Below are positions 63,352-64,000 of a stretch of 64,000 nt of DNA, piece by piece. Origin of the DNA: Verrucomicrobiaceae bacterium. GTDB taxonomy: Bacteria; Verrucomicrobiota; Verrucomicrobiia; Chthoniobacterales; Chthoniobacteraceae. Position numbers and translations under genes: made by a program. The stretch lies in the NCBI GenBank assembly GCA_005791535.1, contig SXWH01000232.1, positions 1-64,000 of the forward strand, given 5' to 3'. Each line of letters begins with the position of its first letter. Within the stretch, counting starts at the first letter, position 1. Under the pieces are notes generated by a model that was given only the letters and a program-made list of their open reading frames with translations, had not been told where the DNA came from and searched no databases.

Positions 63352-64000
63352 ATGCCAAACAGACTCACGGGAAAAACCATCGTTATCATCGGCGGAACCA
63401 CGGGCCTCGGCCTGTCGGCAGCCAAGGCCGTCATCGCCGCGGGAGGCCGGGTCGTGGTGGTCGGCAAGGACCCGGAGACGACCACCACCGCGGAGATCGT
63501 GCTCGGCGAAAAGGCGCTCGCATTTGCCGGAGACGCGACTGACCCGACGACGGCGGAGCGCGCAATCGGCGAAGCGGTCGCCGCGTTTGGCGGAATGCAC
63601 GGGCTGTATCACGTGGCCGGGGGAAGCGGTCGGAAGTTTGGCGACGGGCCATTGCACGAAATGACCGACGAAGGCCTGCGTGTGACGATGGAGATGAACC
63701 TCACCACGCTCATGCTCTCAAACCGCGCGGCGGTGAAGCATTTCATGCAGGAGGGAAAAGGCGGCACGATTCTCAATATGAGCAGCGTGCTCGCGTGGTC
63801 GCCGTCGCCGAAGCACTTTGCCTCGCATGCGTATGCGGCGGCGAAGGCGGGGATCATCGGCTTCAGCAAAAGCACCGCGGCGTATTACGCGCCGCACAAT
63901 ATCCGCATCAACGTGCTCGCACCGGCGCTCGTGGAGACGCCGATGTCTCGTCGCGCCGTGGAGAACACGGAGATCATGGATTTCATCCGCGCGAAGCAGC
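63352..64000 (+). CDS. Short-chain dehydrogenase/reductase, 3' end cut by the window
   Basis: The first 216 residues are visible. Rossmann motif IIGGTTGLGLSAAKAV near the N-terminus, NMSSVLAW with the catalytic Ser, YAAAKAG with the catalytic Tyr and Lys, and IRINVLAPALVETPM. A classical SDR using NAD(P); the substrate cannot be assigned. It is divergent from the serpin gene with a 122-base gap. Confidence 0.9.
   Translation, partial: MPNRLTGKTIVIIGGTTGLGLSAAKAVIAAGGRVVVVGKDPETTTTAEIVLGEKALAFAGDATDPTTAERAIGEAVAAFGGMHGLYHVAGGSGRKFGDGPLHEMTDEGLRVTMEMNLTTLMLSNRAAVKHFMQEGKGGTILNMSSVLAWSPSPKHFASHAYAAAKAGIIGFSKSTAAYYAPHNIRINVLAPALVETPMSRRAVENTEIMDFIRAKQ

Overview
The window looks like chromosomal DNA of a high-GC, free-living Verrucomicrobiota bacterium, probably near the Chthoniobacter/Spartobacteria group. 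The evidence is inference from gene content: separate DUF1549/DUF1553 and DUF1501 proteins, a DUF6807 (PmoA-like) protein, a secreted six-bladed propeller protein, an S1 sulfatase, secreted NIPSNAP and TIM-barrel proteins, a pseudopilin of the verrucomicrobial type, and an N-terminal NPYQPP motif. No rRNA, tRNA, prophage, insertion sequence or CRISPR array is visible. Most of the window is housekeeping or envelope genes in short operons.

Layout. 1-6.1 kb: the end of gnd, a small membrane protein, rpsO, pnp and convergent mutL. 6.2-9.7 kb: DUF6807 and DUF1549/DUF1553 secreted proteins. 9.8-12.8 kb (minus): an esterase-like protein followed by purS-purQ-trpC. 12.9-18.7 kb: small envelope proteins, an LpxL-like acyltransferase overlapping a LolA-like protein, a sterol-desaturase-type hydroxylase, hemQ and larE. 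18.8-26 kb: rpsN, a CNNM/CBS protein, a CvfB-like RNA-binding protein, YjdM, a glycine-rich RRM protein, a FadL porin with a frameshift, a receiver-histidine kinase and MoxR. 26-32 kb: intradiol dioxygenase, propeller protein, pseudopilin, diacylglycerol kinase, DUF1361 protein and rsmH. 32-39 kb (minus): an apparent operon of CE4 deacetylase, glgE and a 1028-residue beta-helix-like secreted protein. 39-46 kb (plus): a dense series ending in four overlapping genes for a haem-oxygenase-like diiron protein, a fatty acid desaturase, a BtaA-like (DUF3419) aminocarboxypropyl transferase and a GNAT-like protein. 46-53.5 kb: secreted TIM barrel and M23 peptidase, DUF1501, pgsA, pepA, and an HlyD adaptor with its FtsX-type permease. 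53.5-57.6 kb: prepilin peptidase, sulfatase, tgt. 57.6-64 kb: two repeat regions, then DUF1275, M50 peptidase, a spermidine-synthase-like protein, an orphan protein, LMW-PTP, a serpin and a truncated SDR.

The best candidate for an undescribed system is the overlapping four-gene block at 42461-46039. It has the parts expected for making or tailoring an unsaturated, possibly phosphorus-free amino-acid lipid, but no BtaB-type N-methyltransferase, so the product would differ from the classical betaine lipid DGTS. The most striking non-coding signals are two nearly identical 76-bp palindromes (58863-58938 and 59073-59148) and a 21-bp-period array with inverted copies at 57736-57880. Two neighbouring reading-frame anomalies, a broken fadL-like gene and a receiver-kinase gene without a usual start codon, need read-level checking.
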